DNA of 13,181 nt. It comes from Opitutales bacterium. GTDB lineage: Bacteria; Verrucomicrobiota; Verrucomicrobiia; Opitutales; Opitutaceae. The translations under genes and the position numbers were made by a program. This document shows positions 7,303 through 13,181 of this stretch, piece by piece. Below the pieces are notes generated by a model. That model did no database searches and was not told the DNA's origin. It saw only the letters and a program-made list of their open reading frames with translations. Each line of letters opens with the position of its first letter. Positions within the stretch are counted from its first letter, which is position 1. The DNA lies in the NCBI GenBank assembly GCA_021772595.1, contig JAJFLS010000406.1, positions 1 through 13,181 on the forward strand, read 5' to 3'.

Positions 7303-9113
7303 GGAAGCGACTCCTTCCAGGCTTTGTAGTCGCTAGGGGAAATTGGAATGATCTCGACCGGCTTCTTTCCTGGTTGAAGAGAATCTACGCTTCGATTTCC
7401 CATTCCTCGTATTTTCGGATCCACTCCGACGATGCGCGATATTCGAGTGAAATTGTACGGATAAAGTGAGGTTTCCTCAACTGTTTCGAGCTGATACATA
7501 GGATCTAGTTTGAATCCGTCGCTTATTTCTGACTGGAAGTTCTTGTAGACGCCATGCTGTATCACATATATGGATTCGTAAGTATTTAGATAGATGTGTA
7601 AGTCGAGATTGGCAATGGCGTAATTGACTCGCCTTATGTCAAAGCTCGGGATTCGCCGATTTTGGTACATTCGGATTAGATTGGAGATAACGAGCGTTCG
7701 GCTGTTGAGCTTTTCGCCGATTACGCTTTCAGCCCACTTGTAGCGATTCGCTGCTAAATTTCTGTTTGAGTAGGGATGCGCGGCCATTATGGGGAGTGCA
7801 TGGACGAAGGCGAGGGTGAGCAGCGCGACCGGAATAAATCTGTAACGTTGTTCCAAACTGGATAGAAAAATGCTCAAGGATATTAGCATGAACAGCCAAA
7901 GAGGAAGGCTCAGGCGAGATGCAACCGGATCGGAAAGCGTTCCCCAGTAGTAGGCCATTAGTAGAACGAACAAAATGAGTGTTGTTGCTCCAATTGCGAC
8001 GATTGGGAAAAGATTGGTGTCAAAGATTCGCACCTTAGGCTTTGCGAGTAAGAAGACAATGGCGATAGCCAAGGCGATAAGACCGGTTGGGCCTAGTATT
8101 AGCGACCCGGCTAGATCTTGGTCCATTCCTGAAAAGTAGCTTATCGCCGCCTTGAGATTCGACGGGATGTGGTTCAATCCGAAGGCGCTTGAAAGGTCGT
8201 TGCTGTCTAGCTGCATGTATTTCGCAGACTGACTTTGGACGATTCTGCTTTGCCAAGCTAACGGCATGAAAAATAGCGGGCACAGTATCAGGGAAGAAGA
8301 TAGGGAGATCTCTTTGCTACGTATCCAATTTACGAGTATGATAATGCCAACCGGAAAGACGTAGAGAGCGGACTCGTACCGAGTGTGGGCGAGCAGTATG
8401 ACCGAAAATAGCAGGAGTCCTAGACGCGTGTTTCCTGGTTTTTTCCAATAGGAAAGGGCGGCGATCATTGTGGAAACGAGCATGAAGAGATTCGCGATCT
8501 CAAATCCGAGCCCACTTGCGTTCTGAGACATCAAGGGGAGCGAACAGAATGAGGCTATGCCGATGTAGCCCGCCTTTGGGCTTTTGACTAGGGTGAGGAG
8601 CAAGTACACCGCTGCGAGAAGCAGAAACGTCATCAGGAAATTTACGATATTCCCGTTATTCACATCGTATCCGAGAATGTCGTGGAATATGGATACGAGA
8701 AATGCGAAGAAGAAGGGCCTCTTGTCCACCAGGGATGGGGAGATCACTTCCATGTGGACCTGCTCCTTTATGACGGGGTCTCGATACAGGTGCAGATTTT
8801 GGGAAGTGTTGATTATTGTAGGCTCATCGTGAACGATTTTGTATTCACGGGGTTCCCTTGTGAACAAGAAAAGCGTCCCGATGAGACAGGCAATGAGGGC
8901 AACGATATTGGTCTTTTGACGTATCCAACGAATTGCCAGTTCACGGGAACAAGACCGCATCGCGAAGTAGACCCAGAAGCCGAAAGCTGCAAAAAGCGAT
9001 GGATAGGCAAAAAAGCGTAGCAGCACTTTAACCTGTTCGAGTGAAAGCAGCAGGAAGCCGATCCCTATCGAAAAGAGAATTGAAGCGCCAATCAGAATTG
9101 AGCGTGTAATCAC
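7299..9113 (-). CDS. GT-C-like polytopic membrane glycosyltransferase
   Basis: This 604-residue integral membrane protein has about eleven predicted helices, the first two at ~5-24 and ~34-52. A long first extracytoplasmic loop carries HDEP (Asp96, Glu97), the position of the catalytic acidic motif in GT-C enzymes. It is followed by DKRPFFFAFLVSIFHDILGYD at ~130-150, like the conserved 'RPP/KPP' segment of ArnT/PMT-type proteins. The C-terminal ~170 residues are mainly soluble and probably periplasmic. Such proteins move a sugar from a polyprenyl-phosphate donor to an acceptor on the outer face of the inner membrane. The start is GTG 9113; no Shine-Dalgarno sequence is obvious. It is the first gene of the operon with two methyltransferase genes, one fused to GT2, and lies 184 bp downstream of the pilin stop. 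G+C is lower here than in the flanking genes. The acceptor is unknown; pilin is a candidate. Confidence 0.8.
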   Translation of the reverse strand: MITRSILIGASILFSIGIGFLLLSLEQVKVLLRFFAYPSLFAAFGFWVYFAMRSCSRELAIRWIRQKTNIVALIACLIGTLFLFTREPREYKIVHDEPTIINTSQNLHLYRDPVIKEQVHMEVISPSLVDKRPFFFAFLVSIFHDILGYDVNNGNIVNFLMTFLLLAAVYLLLTLVKSPKAGYIGIASFCSLPLMSQNASGLGFEIANLFMLVSTMIAALSYWKKPGNTRLGLLLFSVILLAHTRYESALYVFPVGIIILVNWIRSKEISLSSSLILCPLFFMPLAWQSRIVQSQSAKYMQLDSNDLSSAFGLNHIPSNLKAAISYFSGMDQDLAGSLILGPTGLIALAIAIVFLLAKPKVRIFDTNLFPIVAIGATTLILFVLLMAYYWGTLSDPVASRLSLPLWLFMLISLSIFLSSLEQRYRFIPVALLTLAFVHALPIMAAHPYSNRNLAANRYKWAESVIGEKLNSRTLVISNLIRMYQNRRIPSFDIRRVNYAIANLDLHIYLNTYESIYVIQHGVYKNFQSEISDGFKLDPMYQLETVEETSLYPYNFTRISRIVGVDPKIRGMGNRSVDSLQPGKKPVEIIPISPSDYKAWKESLP

Positions 9114-9146
9114 GGTTCTTAGGTGATGGTGTTGATTGAGTATTAC

Positions 9147-9152
9147 AGTATA
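9147..9152 (-). promoter_or_regulatory. Possible -10 box for the glycosyltransferase operon
   Basis: On the minus strand this reads TATACT, five of six matches to the sigma-70 -10 consensus. It lies about 34 bp upstream of the GTG start at 9113, so a transcript start near 9140 would leave a short leader. No good -35 hexamer is seen at 16-18 bp spacing. It lies downstream of the pilin terminator, where the operon would need its own promoter. Confidence 0.25.
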
Positions 9153-9236
9153 TTCGGACCTTAGAGGGCTTTACTTAAATGATCTTCAGCAAGAGAGATG
9201 GCTCTAATTGGGCCCATGAGCATCGTTTTGCTAAGA

Positions 9237-9270
9237 AACAAAAAAAGCCACGCCTGGACGGCGTGGCTTT
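9237..9270 (-). terminator. Strong intrinsic terminator of the pilin gene
   Basis: A perfect 11-bp stem AAAGCCACGCC (9244-9254) pairs with GGCGTGGCTTT (9260-9270) around a 5-nt loop. On the minus strand the stem is followed by an uninterrupted T-run (9246-9240). This is a textbook rho-independent terminator, placed 27 bp after the pilin stop. It separates the pilin transcript from the downstream glycosyltransferase operon and suggests a strongly expressed, mostly monocistronic pilin. Confidence 0.92.
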
Positions 9271-9296
9271 GAAAAAGTATTAGAGCTTTGGAGCGT

Positions 9297-9680
9297 CTAT
9301 TGCAGTTGGCCTTCTGAGTTATACACTCGCACCGACGGGTTTGCCTGAACGTGTGAAATGGAGAAGGTAGCATCTGCTGCGATGTTGGCTGAAACGGTGT
9401 AGCTTTTGCCAATCTGCTTGACGTACTCTGTAAGCGCTGCACCGAGCGTTCCGTCAGCAGTAACGTAACCAACAGCTACTGTAGTCACATTGTTCTCGAG
9501 CATGAACTGCTGAGCACCAGATGCGATTTGACGAGCGTCATTGTCCATGGCGCTAGCGCGAGAGTTCTCACGTACCTTCTGGAACGCAGGAATAGCCATC
9601 GCAGCCAAGAGGCCGATGATGACCACAACGATCATGATTTCAACGAGTGTAAAACCCTTTTTAGATGTATTTTTATGCAT
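9297..9680 (-). CDS. Type IV prepilin / major pilin-like protein
   Basis: This 127-residue prepilin starts with a short basic leader, MHKNTSKKG, with predicted peptidase cleavage between Gly9 and Phe10. The mature N-terminus FTLVEIMIVVVIIGLLAAMAIPAF has the conserved Glu at mature position 5 and the hydrophobic alpha-1 helix. The mature protein is ~118 residues and has no cysteine, so it lacks the disulfide D-loop of proteobacterial type IVa pilins. It carries one N-x-T sequon (Asn64-Val65-Thr66) and many Ser/Thr in the C-terminal half. ATG 9680 is preceded by AGGA at 9692-9689 with an 8-nt spacer, which fixes this start rather than the longer frame to 9872. A strong terminator follows. It could be a T4P major pilin or a GspG-like pseudopilin; the strong terminator and standalone layout favour an abundant pilin. 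The next genes on this strand encode the GT-C/methyltransferase/GT2 operon. Confidence 0.9.
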   Translation of the reverse strand: MHKNTSKKGFTLVEIMIVVVIIGLLAAMAIPAFQKVRENSRASAMDNDARQIASGAQQFMLENNVTTVAVGYVTADGTLGAALTEYVKQIGKSYTVSANIAADATFSISHVQANPSVRVYNSEGQLQ

Positions 9681-9773
9681 AATATTATTCCTATTGTCTA
9701 TTTTTTTGTGATTGAGAATAAGGATACGAACGTCTCTTAAAACGGACTCTCTCGGACGCTCTTTAGCTGGGAT

Positions 9774-9809
9774 CTCGGCAAATCGTGTCAACGATTTGTA
9801 AATGCCGAG
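9774..9809. promoter_or_regulatory. Inverted repeat between pilin and DUF481 genes
   Basis: CTCGGC-AAATCGT (9774-9786) pairs with ACGATTT (9791-9797) and GCCGAG (9804-9809), giving a 13-bp stem with a 4-nt loop and a 6-nt bulge (9798-9803). It sits about 94 bp upstream of the pilin start and 105 bp upstream of the DUF481 start, in a 233-bp divergent intergenic region. On the minus strand a perfect TTGACA (9791-9786) lies inside it, but no good -10 follows at 16-18 bp. It may be an operator shared by the two divergent genes. Confidence 0.45.
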
Positions 9810-9913
9810 CTCCTTTGAAAATTTCGCGAATTTCTGTGAAAATTGCATTGCTCTGTCATCGAGAATTCGCATCCGGCTTGTGTGGTTTTTTGGAATTGGA
9901 GAAAAGCAGCATC

Positions 9914-10879
9914 ATGAAAAAGGGGGTTGGCATCATTATTGTAGCGGCGTTGTCGCTGGGAGGATTCGTGGGGTCGCAGCGCGTCTGCGCCGAAGTGGTG
10001 AAGGTTCACTTGGGGAACGGAGATCAGCTCACGGGAGAGCTGATCCAGGACGACGCGATCGTCTTGATCGAACATGAAACGCTCGGCGACATCGAGATAC
10101 CGAAGAAGAAAATCAAGCGGATCGACCGGCCCAGCCAGAAAAAGCCACCCGCGGCATCCGCCTCTGAAACACCGAGCGAAGAGTCGCTGGAATCGCGATC
10201 TCCGCTCCTAGGATTCGTCAACGCGTTTCGGCTCGAGAAATGGAACAAGCAGTTCGAATTCGGGATGAATACTCAGAGCGGGCGGAAGGACAAAGTGGAT
10301 TTCACGGCTCGCTATGGCATGCGGCGGCGGATGGGCAAGAACGACTACCGCATCGAAGCCCGCAAGTACTACGGCGAGAGCGGCCAGGACAAAACGACGG
10401 ACCGTGACTACGCGAATTTTCGCTGGCGGAGGGATCTTTCGCCAGGGCTTTTTTACGAGACGAACACTGTTTACAGTTCGGACGCGATTAAGGAGATCGA
10501 TCTGAATCTGGACCAGAAGTTCGGCCTCGGCTATCGTTTCGTGAACCGCAAGAATTTGAAAGTCTCAACGGGCATGGGCCTGAGCGGCCGGTATCGCGAG
10601 GACGCCACGTCAAACAATCGCTCAACTTACCTCGTGGACACCTTTGAGGATGTCGATTACCGGCTCAATGAGCGGATCCGTCTCACTCAGGAGTTTCGCA
10701 TCGCGCTGCCGCCGGAAGAGTCGGATAACTACGAATACGAGTTCCGGGCGGCGATCGTCAGCAAAGTCACGGACTCGCTCCACTTGTCGGTACGCTACCA
10801 GCTCGAGTACGACAAGTCGCTCCCAAAAGACCGCCGCGAAGACCAGCGCATCGTGAGCTCGATCGGCTTCGACTTCTAG
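9914..10879 (+). CDS. DUF481-type outer-membrane beta-barrel protein with signal peptide
   Basis: This 321-residue exported protein has a Sec signal peptide, MKKGVGIIIVAALSLGGFVG, with likely cleavage after VCA (residue 26). No lipobox is present. Residues ~27-71 (VVKVHLGNGDQLTGELIQDD, then GDIEIPKKKIKRI) are a small 'NGD-x-LTGE' beta-domain seen ahead of DUF481 barrels. A Pro/Ser/Glu linker (72-97) leads to a C-terminal barrel with alternating strands (KQFEFGMNTQSGR, DFTARYGMRRR, FRAAIVSKVTDSLHLSVRYQLEYDKS) that ends in SIGFDF. The terminal Phe is typical of outer-membrane barrels. ATG 9914 is chosen because GGAGA (9898-9902) precedes it and the signal peptide starts there; the frame is open back to 9785 but that part does not look like a protein start. 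It is divergent from the pilin, and its TAG stop overlaps the rsfS stop. Its transport role, if any, is unknown. Confidence 0.85.
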   Translation: MKKGVGIIIVAALSLGGFVGSQRVCAEVVKVHLGNGDQLTGELIQDDAIVLIEHETLGDIEIPKKKIKRIDRPSQKKPPAASASETPSEESLESRSPLLGFVNAFRLEKWNKQFEFGMNTQSGRKDKVDFTARYGMRRRMGKNDYRIEARKYYGESGQDKTTDRDYANFRWRRDLSPGLFYETNTVYSSDAIKEIDLNLDQKFGLGYRFVNRKNLKVSTGMGLSGRYREDATSNNRSTYLVDTFEDVDYRLNERIRLTQEFRIALPPEESDNYEYEFRAAIVSKVTDSLHLSVRYQLEYDKSLPKDRREDQRIVSSIGFDF

Positions 10880-11274
10880 GCGGACCGGTCGGCCGGCTTG
10901 GAGAGCAGCTCCAGTACGTCGATCGGCGTCGCGTCCTTCCAAAGCGTTTCGAGGGAGTAGTTCTCTCTCATATCTGGAGTGAACAGATGGATCATCACGT
11001 CGAAAGCGTCGACCACGGACCAGCCGCTGTGATTGCCCTCGTCCACTCCGAGGATCTTGACGTTGTGGTCCTTGAGCGACTTGTCTAAGTCCCGCTTCAA
11101 CGCACTCAAGTGGGGATTCGAGTTGGCGGTCGCGAGAATTAGGAAATTGGTGATGGACGATTGCTTGCTTACATCAAGAACCGCTAGGTCGTCCGCCTTC
11201 GTGTCGTCGAGAGCCTGGCAACAGACTTCGAGCAACTGGCGATCTTTTTTTGAGAGCTCTTTTAAGTGATTCAT
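10876..11274 (-). CDS. rsfS: Ribosomal silencing factor RsfS
   Basis: This 132-residue protein is RsfS (formerly Iojap/YbeB), which binds ribosomal protein L14 on the large subunit and blocks joining with the small subunit in slow growth. The family signature is clear: ADDLAVLDVSKQSSITNFLILATANSNPHLSALKRDLD at ~27-64, then VDEGNHSGWSVVDAFDVMIHLFTPDMRENYSLETLW at 77-112, which aligns with the usual 'EG...WvlvD.gdvvVHvF....R.fY.LE.LW'. Length is close to the usual 105-130 residues. Its ATG overlaps the nadD stop as ATGA, so the two are probably translationally coupled, as often found for nadD-rsfS. Its stop shares the 4-bp CTAG with the end of the convergent DUF481 gene. Confidence 0.95.
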   Translation of the reverse strand: MNHLKELSKKDRQLLEVCCQALDDTKADDLAVLDVSKQSSITNFLILATANSNPHLSALKRDLDKSLKDHNVKILGVDEGNHSGWSVVDAFDVMIHLFTPDMRENYSLETLWKDATPIDVLELLSKPADRSA

Positions 11275-11885
11275 GACGTGTTCTCCCTATCTTCGTAGAG
11301 ATTCCGCGACTTGATGTAGAGAAAGACCGGCTCTGGCAAGAAGTACTTCGAGGGGGCCCCGTTTTTGATCTGCTCGCGGATCTCGGTCGAGCTGATGTCG
11401 ATCCGCCGCGTGGCCAGAGGGTGGATCTTGACGTTTGGGAGGAGGTCTTCGGGCGGGCGAAACGCTTCGCCTCGCTCGACGGAGATGAATTCGACCAGAT
11501 CCGCGAGCTCGAGAATCCGGTGCCACTTACCGAGGAGCCGGGCTTGGTCGCCGCCGATAATCCAGTAGAGGCGGGCGTCCGGATGGGCGGTCGCGACGGC
11601 GGTCGCCGTGTCTATCGAGTAGCTGGTGCCCCCGCGATCGATCTCGAATGTGGAAAGCTCGAAACGGGGATTGGATTCGATCGCCTGTCGCGTCATTTCG
11701 ATTCGGTCCTCGGCGCTGGCGGCGGGCTCGTTCAATTTGAGAGGAGCCTGGGCGGCGGGAACGAACACCACGCGATCGAGCCGCATCTGCTCGATGGCAT
11801 CCGAGGCGATAATCAGATGGCCGATGTGGATGGGATCGAAGCTTCCTCCGAAAATGCCTATCTGCTCTTCGCTAGCCGTTTCCAT
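11271..11885 (-). CDS. nadD: Nicotinate-mononucleotide adenylyltransferase
   Basis: This 204-residue NadD adenylates nicotinic acid mononucleotide with ATP to make deamido-NAD, the central step in NAD synthesis, in the cytoplasm. The nucleotidyltransferase motif GGSFDPIHIGHL is at 13-24, with His20 and His23 as the HxGH pair. PAAQAPLKLNE is at 43-53, RIEMTRQAI at 61-69, YWIIGGDQARLLGKWHRILELADL at 107-130 and the ISSTEIR motif at 164-170. Length is normal for the family. ATG 11885 is 34 bp after the sigma-factor stop with no terminator between, so the two are probably co-transcribed. The ATGA overlap with rsfS supports coupling downstream. Confidence 0.95.
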   Translation of the reverse strand: METASEEQIGIFGGSFDPIHIGHLIIASDAIEQMRLDRVVFVPAAQAPLKLNEPAASAEDRIEMTRQAIESNPRFELSTFEIDRGGTSYSIDTATAVATAHPDARLYWIIGGDQARLLGKWHRILELADLVEFISVERGEAFRPPEDLLPNVKIHPLATRRIDISSTEIREQIKNGAPSKYFLPEPVFLYIKSRNLYEDRENTS

Positions 11886-11919
11886 TCAGTGGCATTCCGC
11901 TCGCTGGAATTGTCATCGG

Positions 11920-12996
11920 CTAGGCCAACTCGTTTCGCAGCGGCGAGAACCAGTTCTCTAGTTTCGAGAGGGCGCGTTTTTCCCGTTGCGTTACTTGCTG
12001 GCGGGAAATTCCGGTCGCGCGAGCGATGCCTTGGAGTGTGTCGATCACTTCGCGGTTGAGCAGGCCGAAACGCAAGGCCAGCACTTCTCGCTGCTTTGCC
12101 GTGAGCTGTTGAAGGGCGATTTCCAGCTGTTCGACGAGATCGTTTCTCGTCGCGACAGAGACGGGGCAGAGCGTTGGCTCGTCGTTCTGGGCCGCGTCCG
12201 ACGCAGTCGCCCAATCTTCTTCCAGCAACTCGACGGTCGGATTTTGTAAATATTGAAGCGCGAGCGTCAAACTCTTCGCGTCCAGGAGCTGAGCGTCGTC
12301 GCGAGTTTCGGATCTAGAAGCGCTGGAGATTAAATTGATGGGAGCCGAGATGGGAAGGCTGCTCTTCATCAGAAAATTCCGGATACGTCTTCGCGTCCAT
12401 TGGAACGCGTAGCTGGCGAATGCTCTCTCCGGCTCGATTCGATCGATGGCCTGCAAGAGCCCGACCGCGCCTTCCTGTTGGCAGTCGTCCATCTTGCTCG
12501 GGTCGAGGCAAATTTCCTTCGCCGCTTGTTTGGCGATGTATTCGAAATTCTGATAGAGCAGCGACTGTGCGTTCTTGTACGATCGATAATTCGAAGCCAG
12601 ACGCAACGAGAGCCCATGTTTCAAGTCCTGCCATTGGGCGATCGTCAACGCAGCGCCGTAACTCGTCCGACTCGCGATTCCCCAGGCTACGAGTAGATTC
12701 TCGGCCGACCGGCGCTTCAAGCGAATCGGGCGAGTCTCGAAAAGCCGCTTCACCAGATCTCGTTTCGATTCCAATGGGAGCGAGAGGATCGCCTGCACGA
12801 AGCTGATCCCTTGGCGCTGGCCGGGAAGCTTGAGCTCCTCGACGCAGTCCTTGATTCCCGCCTGCCAGTCAGGAATCCCGAGTGTCGCGTCGAGCGCTTT
12901 GCGAAAGCGCGCGATGACGATACAGGCAGCGCGTTTCTCTTCTTCCGAGAATCGGTGAGCGGCAGAATCAGTCTTGGCTTTGGCAGGGACGGACAT
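11920..12996 (-). CDS. Atypical sigma-70 family factor with a novel N-terminal region
   Basis: This 358-residue RNA polymerase sigma-70 family protein keeps region 2 at ~142-210 (LLYQNFEYIAKQAAKEICLD, MDDCQQEGAVGLLQAIDRIEPERAFASYAFQWTRRRIRNFLM), which binds core polymerase and the -10 element. It also keeps region 4 at ~287-347 (LTAKQREVLALRFGLLNREVIDTLQGIA, then the helix-turn-helix ATGISRQQVTQREKRALSKLE), which contacts the -35 element. Between them (~211-286) there is an acidic linker (ELLEEDWATASDAAQNDEP) with no recognisable region 3. The first ~140 residues (MSVPAKAKTDSAAHRFSEEE onward) match no domain I recognise and carry many basic residues. It is probably an alternative sigma rather than the housekeeping factor, since region 1.1 and the NCR are absent. 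It leads the nadD-rsfS operon. No Shine-Dalgarno sequence is seen before ATG 12996. Confidence 0.85.
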   Translation of the reverse strand: MSVPAKAKTDSAAHRFSEEEKRAACIVIARFRKALDATLGIPDWQAGIKDCVEELKLPGQRQGISFVQAILSLPLESKRDLVKRLFETRPIRLKRRSAENLLVAWGIASRTSYGAALTIAQWQDLKHGLSLRLASNYRSYKNAQSLLYQNFEYIAKQAAKEICLDPSKMDDCQQEGAVGLLQAIDRIEPERAFASYAFQWTRRRIRNFLMKSSLPISAPINLISSASRSETRDDAQLLDAKSLTLALQYLQNPTVELLEEDWATASDAAQNDEPTLCPVSVATRNDLVEQLEIALQQLTAKQREVLALRFGLLNREVIDTLQGIARATGISRQQVTQREKRALSKLENWFSPLRNELA

Positions 12997-13084
12997 GTGG
13001 AATCGCAGAAAACAATCCGGATCGATAGGAAATCTCGGGTAATCTGGTAAATTCCCCGCAAAATCGCAAGCTTCCGTTTAGCCC

Positions 13085-13181
13085 GTGCCCAAGCGTCTTC
13101 GTATTGCCTGCCCGACTGAGAGCGAGCCTCCTCCCGTAGTCGTTCGACCGTTTAAATTACAACGTTGTAATTTAAACGGTC
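13085..13181 (+). CDS. Possible 5' end of a gene running off the right edge
   Basis: From GTG 13085 the frame stays open to the window end (32 codons), starting MPKRLRIACPTESEPPPVV. A TAG two codons upstream (13079-13081) fixes the latest possible upstream limit. It would be divergent from the sigma gene, 88 bp away. No Shine-Dalgarno sequence precedes it, and the last 12 codons lie in the palindrome. The call rests only on an open frame and a plausible Pro/Arg-rich start. Confidence 0.25.
   Translation, partial: MPKRLRIACPTESEPPPVVVRPFKLQRCNLNG
13146..13181. repeat. Perfect 36-bp palindrome at the window end
   Basis: GACCGTTTAAATTACAAC (13146-13163) is followed directly by its exact reverse complement (13164-13181), with no spacer. 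The core TTACAACGTTGTAA is AT-rich compared with the neighbouring sequence. The palindrome ends exactly at the last base of the window, so its true outer limit cannot be seen. It could be a dimeric regulator's operator, a hairpin or cruciform, or an inverted-end artefact of assembly. Confidence 0.8.

Noticed and set aside
9161..9223. 20-residue minus-strand ORF (MLMGPIRAISLAEDHLSKAL) between pilin terminator and GT-C gene
   Set aside because: Very short, no ribosome binding site and no family; could be chance.
9763..9791. Sigma-70 promoter for the pilin from the TTGACA at 9791-9786
   Set aside because: No hexamer close to TATAAT at 16-18 bp spacing; best candidate (GCTAAA) matches only three of six.
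9681..9872. 64-residue N-terminal extension of the pilin frame
   Set aside because: The prepilin leader and AGGA ribosome binding site place the start at 9680.
9785..9913. 43-residue N-terminal extension of the DUF481 frame
   Set aside because: The signal peptide and GGAGA ribosome binding site place the start at 9914.
9681..9913. Sigma-54 promoter for the pilin
   Set aside because: No TGGC-N9-TGC type -24/-12 pair was found on the minus strand.

Overview
The window looks like the chromosome of a Gram-negative bacterium. An outer-membrane beta-barrel protein with a signal peptide, a type IV prepilin and a GT-C membrane glycosyltransferase all point to a double membrane. Few starts have a strong Shine-Dalgarno sequence. 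The overall style (a DUF481 barrel with an N-terminal 'NGD-x-LTGE' domain, short cysteine-free pilin, REC-HDOD proteins) fits Verrucomicrobiota, perhaps Opitutae. That placement is inference from gene content, not from a phylogenetic marker. No tRNA, rRNA, CRISPR array, transposase or prophage gene was seen.

Left part (1-5036). The 5' part of dinB (DNA polymerase IV) runs off the left edge on the minus strand, divergent from a SpoU/TrmH-type RNA 2'-O-ribose methyltransferase. A degenerate inverted-repeat hairpin built from CACGAAG-like units follows, then a small cytoplasmic thioredoxin-like protein with a CPWC site. Convergent to it is a 657-residue protein with an unusual architecture: response-regulator receiver, HDOD domain, acidic linker, one transmembrane helix, and a C-terminal GspB/PilP-like domain predicted to be periplasmic. 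A 265-bp intergenic region with several TTAGG/CCTAA motifs separates it from a divergent SAM-dependent methyltransferase.

Middle part (5096-10879). A tightly coupled minus-strand operon reads 9113 -> 5096: GT-C-like polytopic glycosyltransferase, SAM methyltransferase, then a fused SAM methyltransferase/GT2 (polyprenyl-phosphate sugar synthase-like) protein. Junctions are ATGA and TGATG. Directly upstream on the same strand is a type IV prepilin gene with its own strong intrinsic terminator. The layout suggests a pilin plus a lipid-linked sugar pathway that could glycosylate and methylate it, by analogy with pilA-linked tfpO/tfpW genes. The pilin is divergent from a DUF481 outer-membrane protein, and a 13-bp-stem inverted repeat lies between them.

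Right part (10876-13181). A minus-strand housekeeping operon reads sigma-70 family factor (atypical, with an unrecognised ~140-residue N-terminal region and no clear region 3) -> nadD -> rsfS. rsfS ends in a CTAG shared with the stop of the convergent DUF481 gene. The window ends exactly on a perfect 36-bp palindrome inside a possible short open frame. This may be a real operator or hairpin, or an assembly-end artefact.
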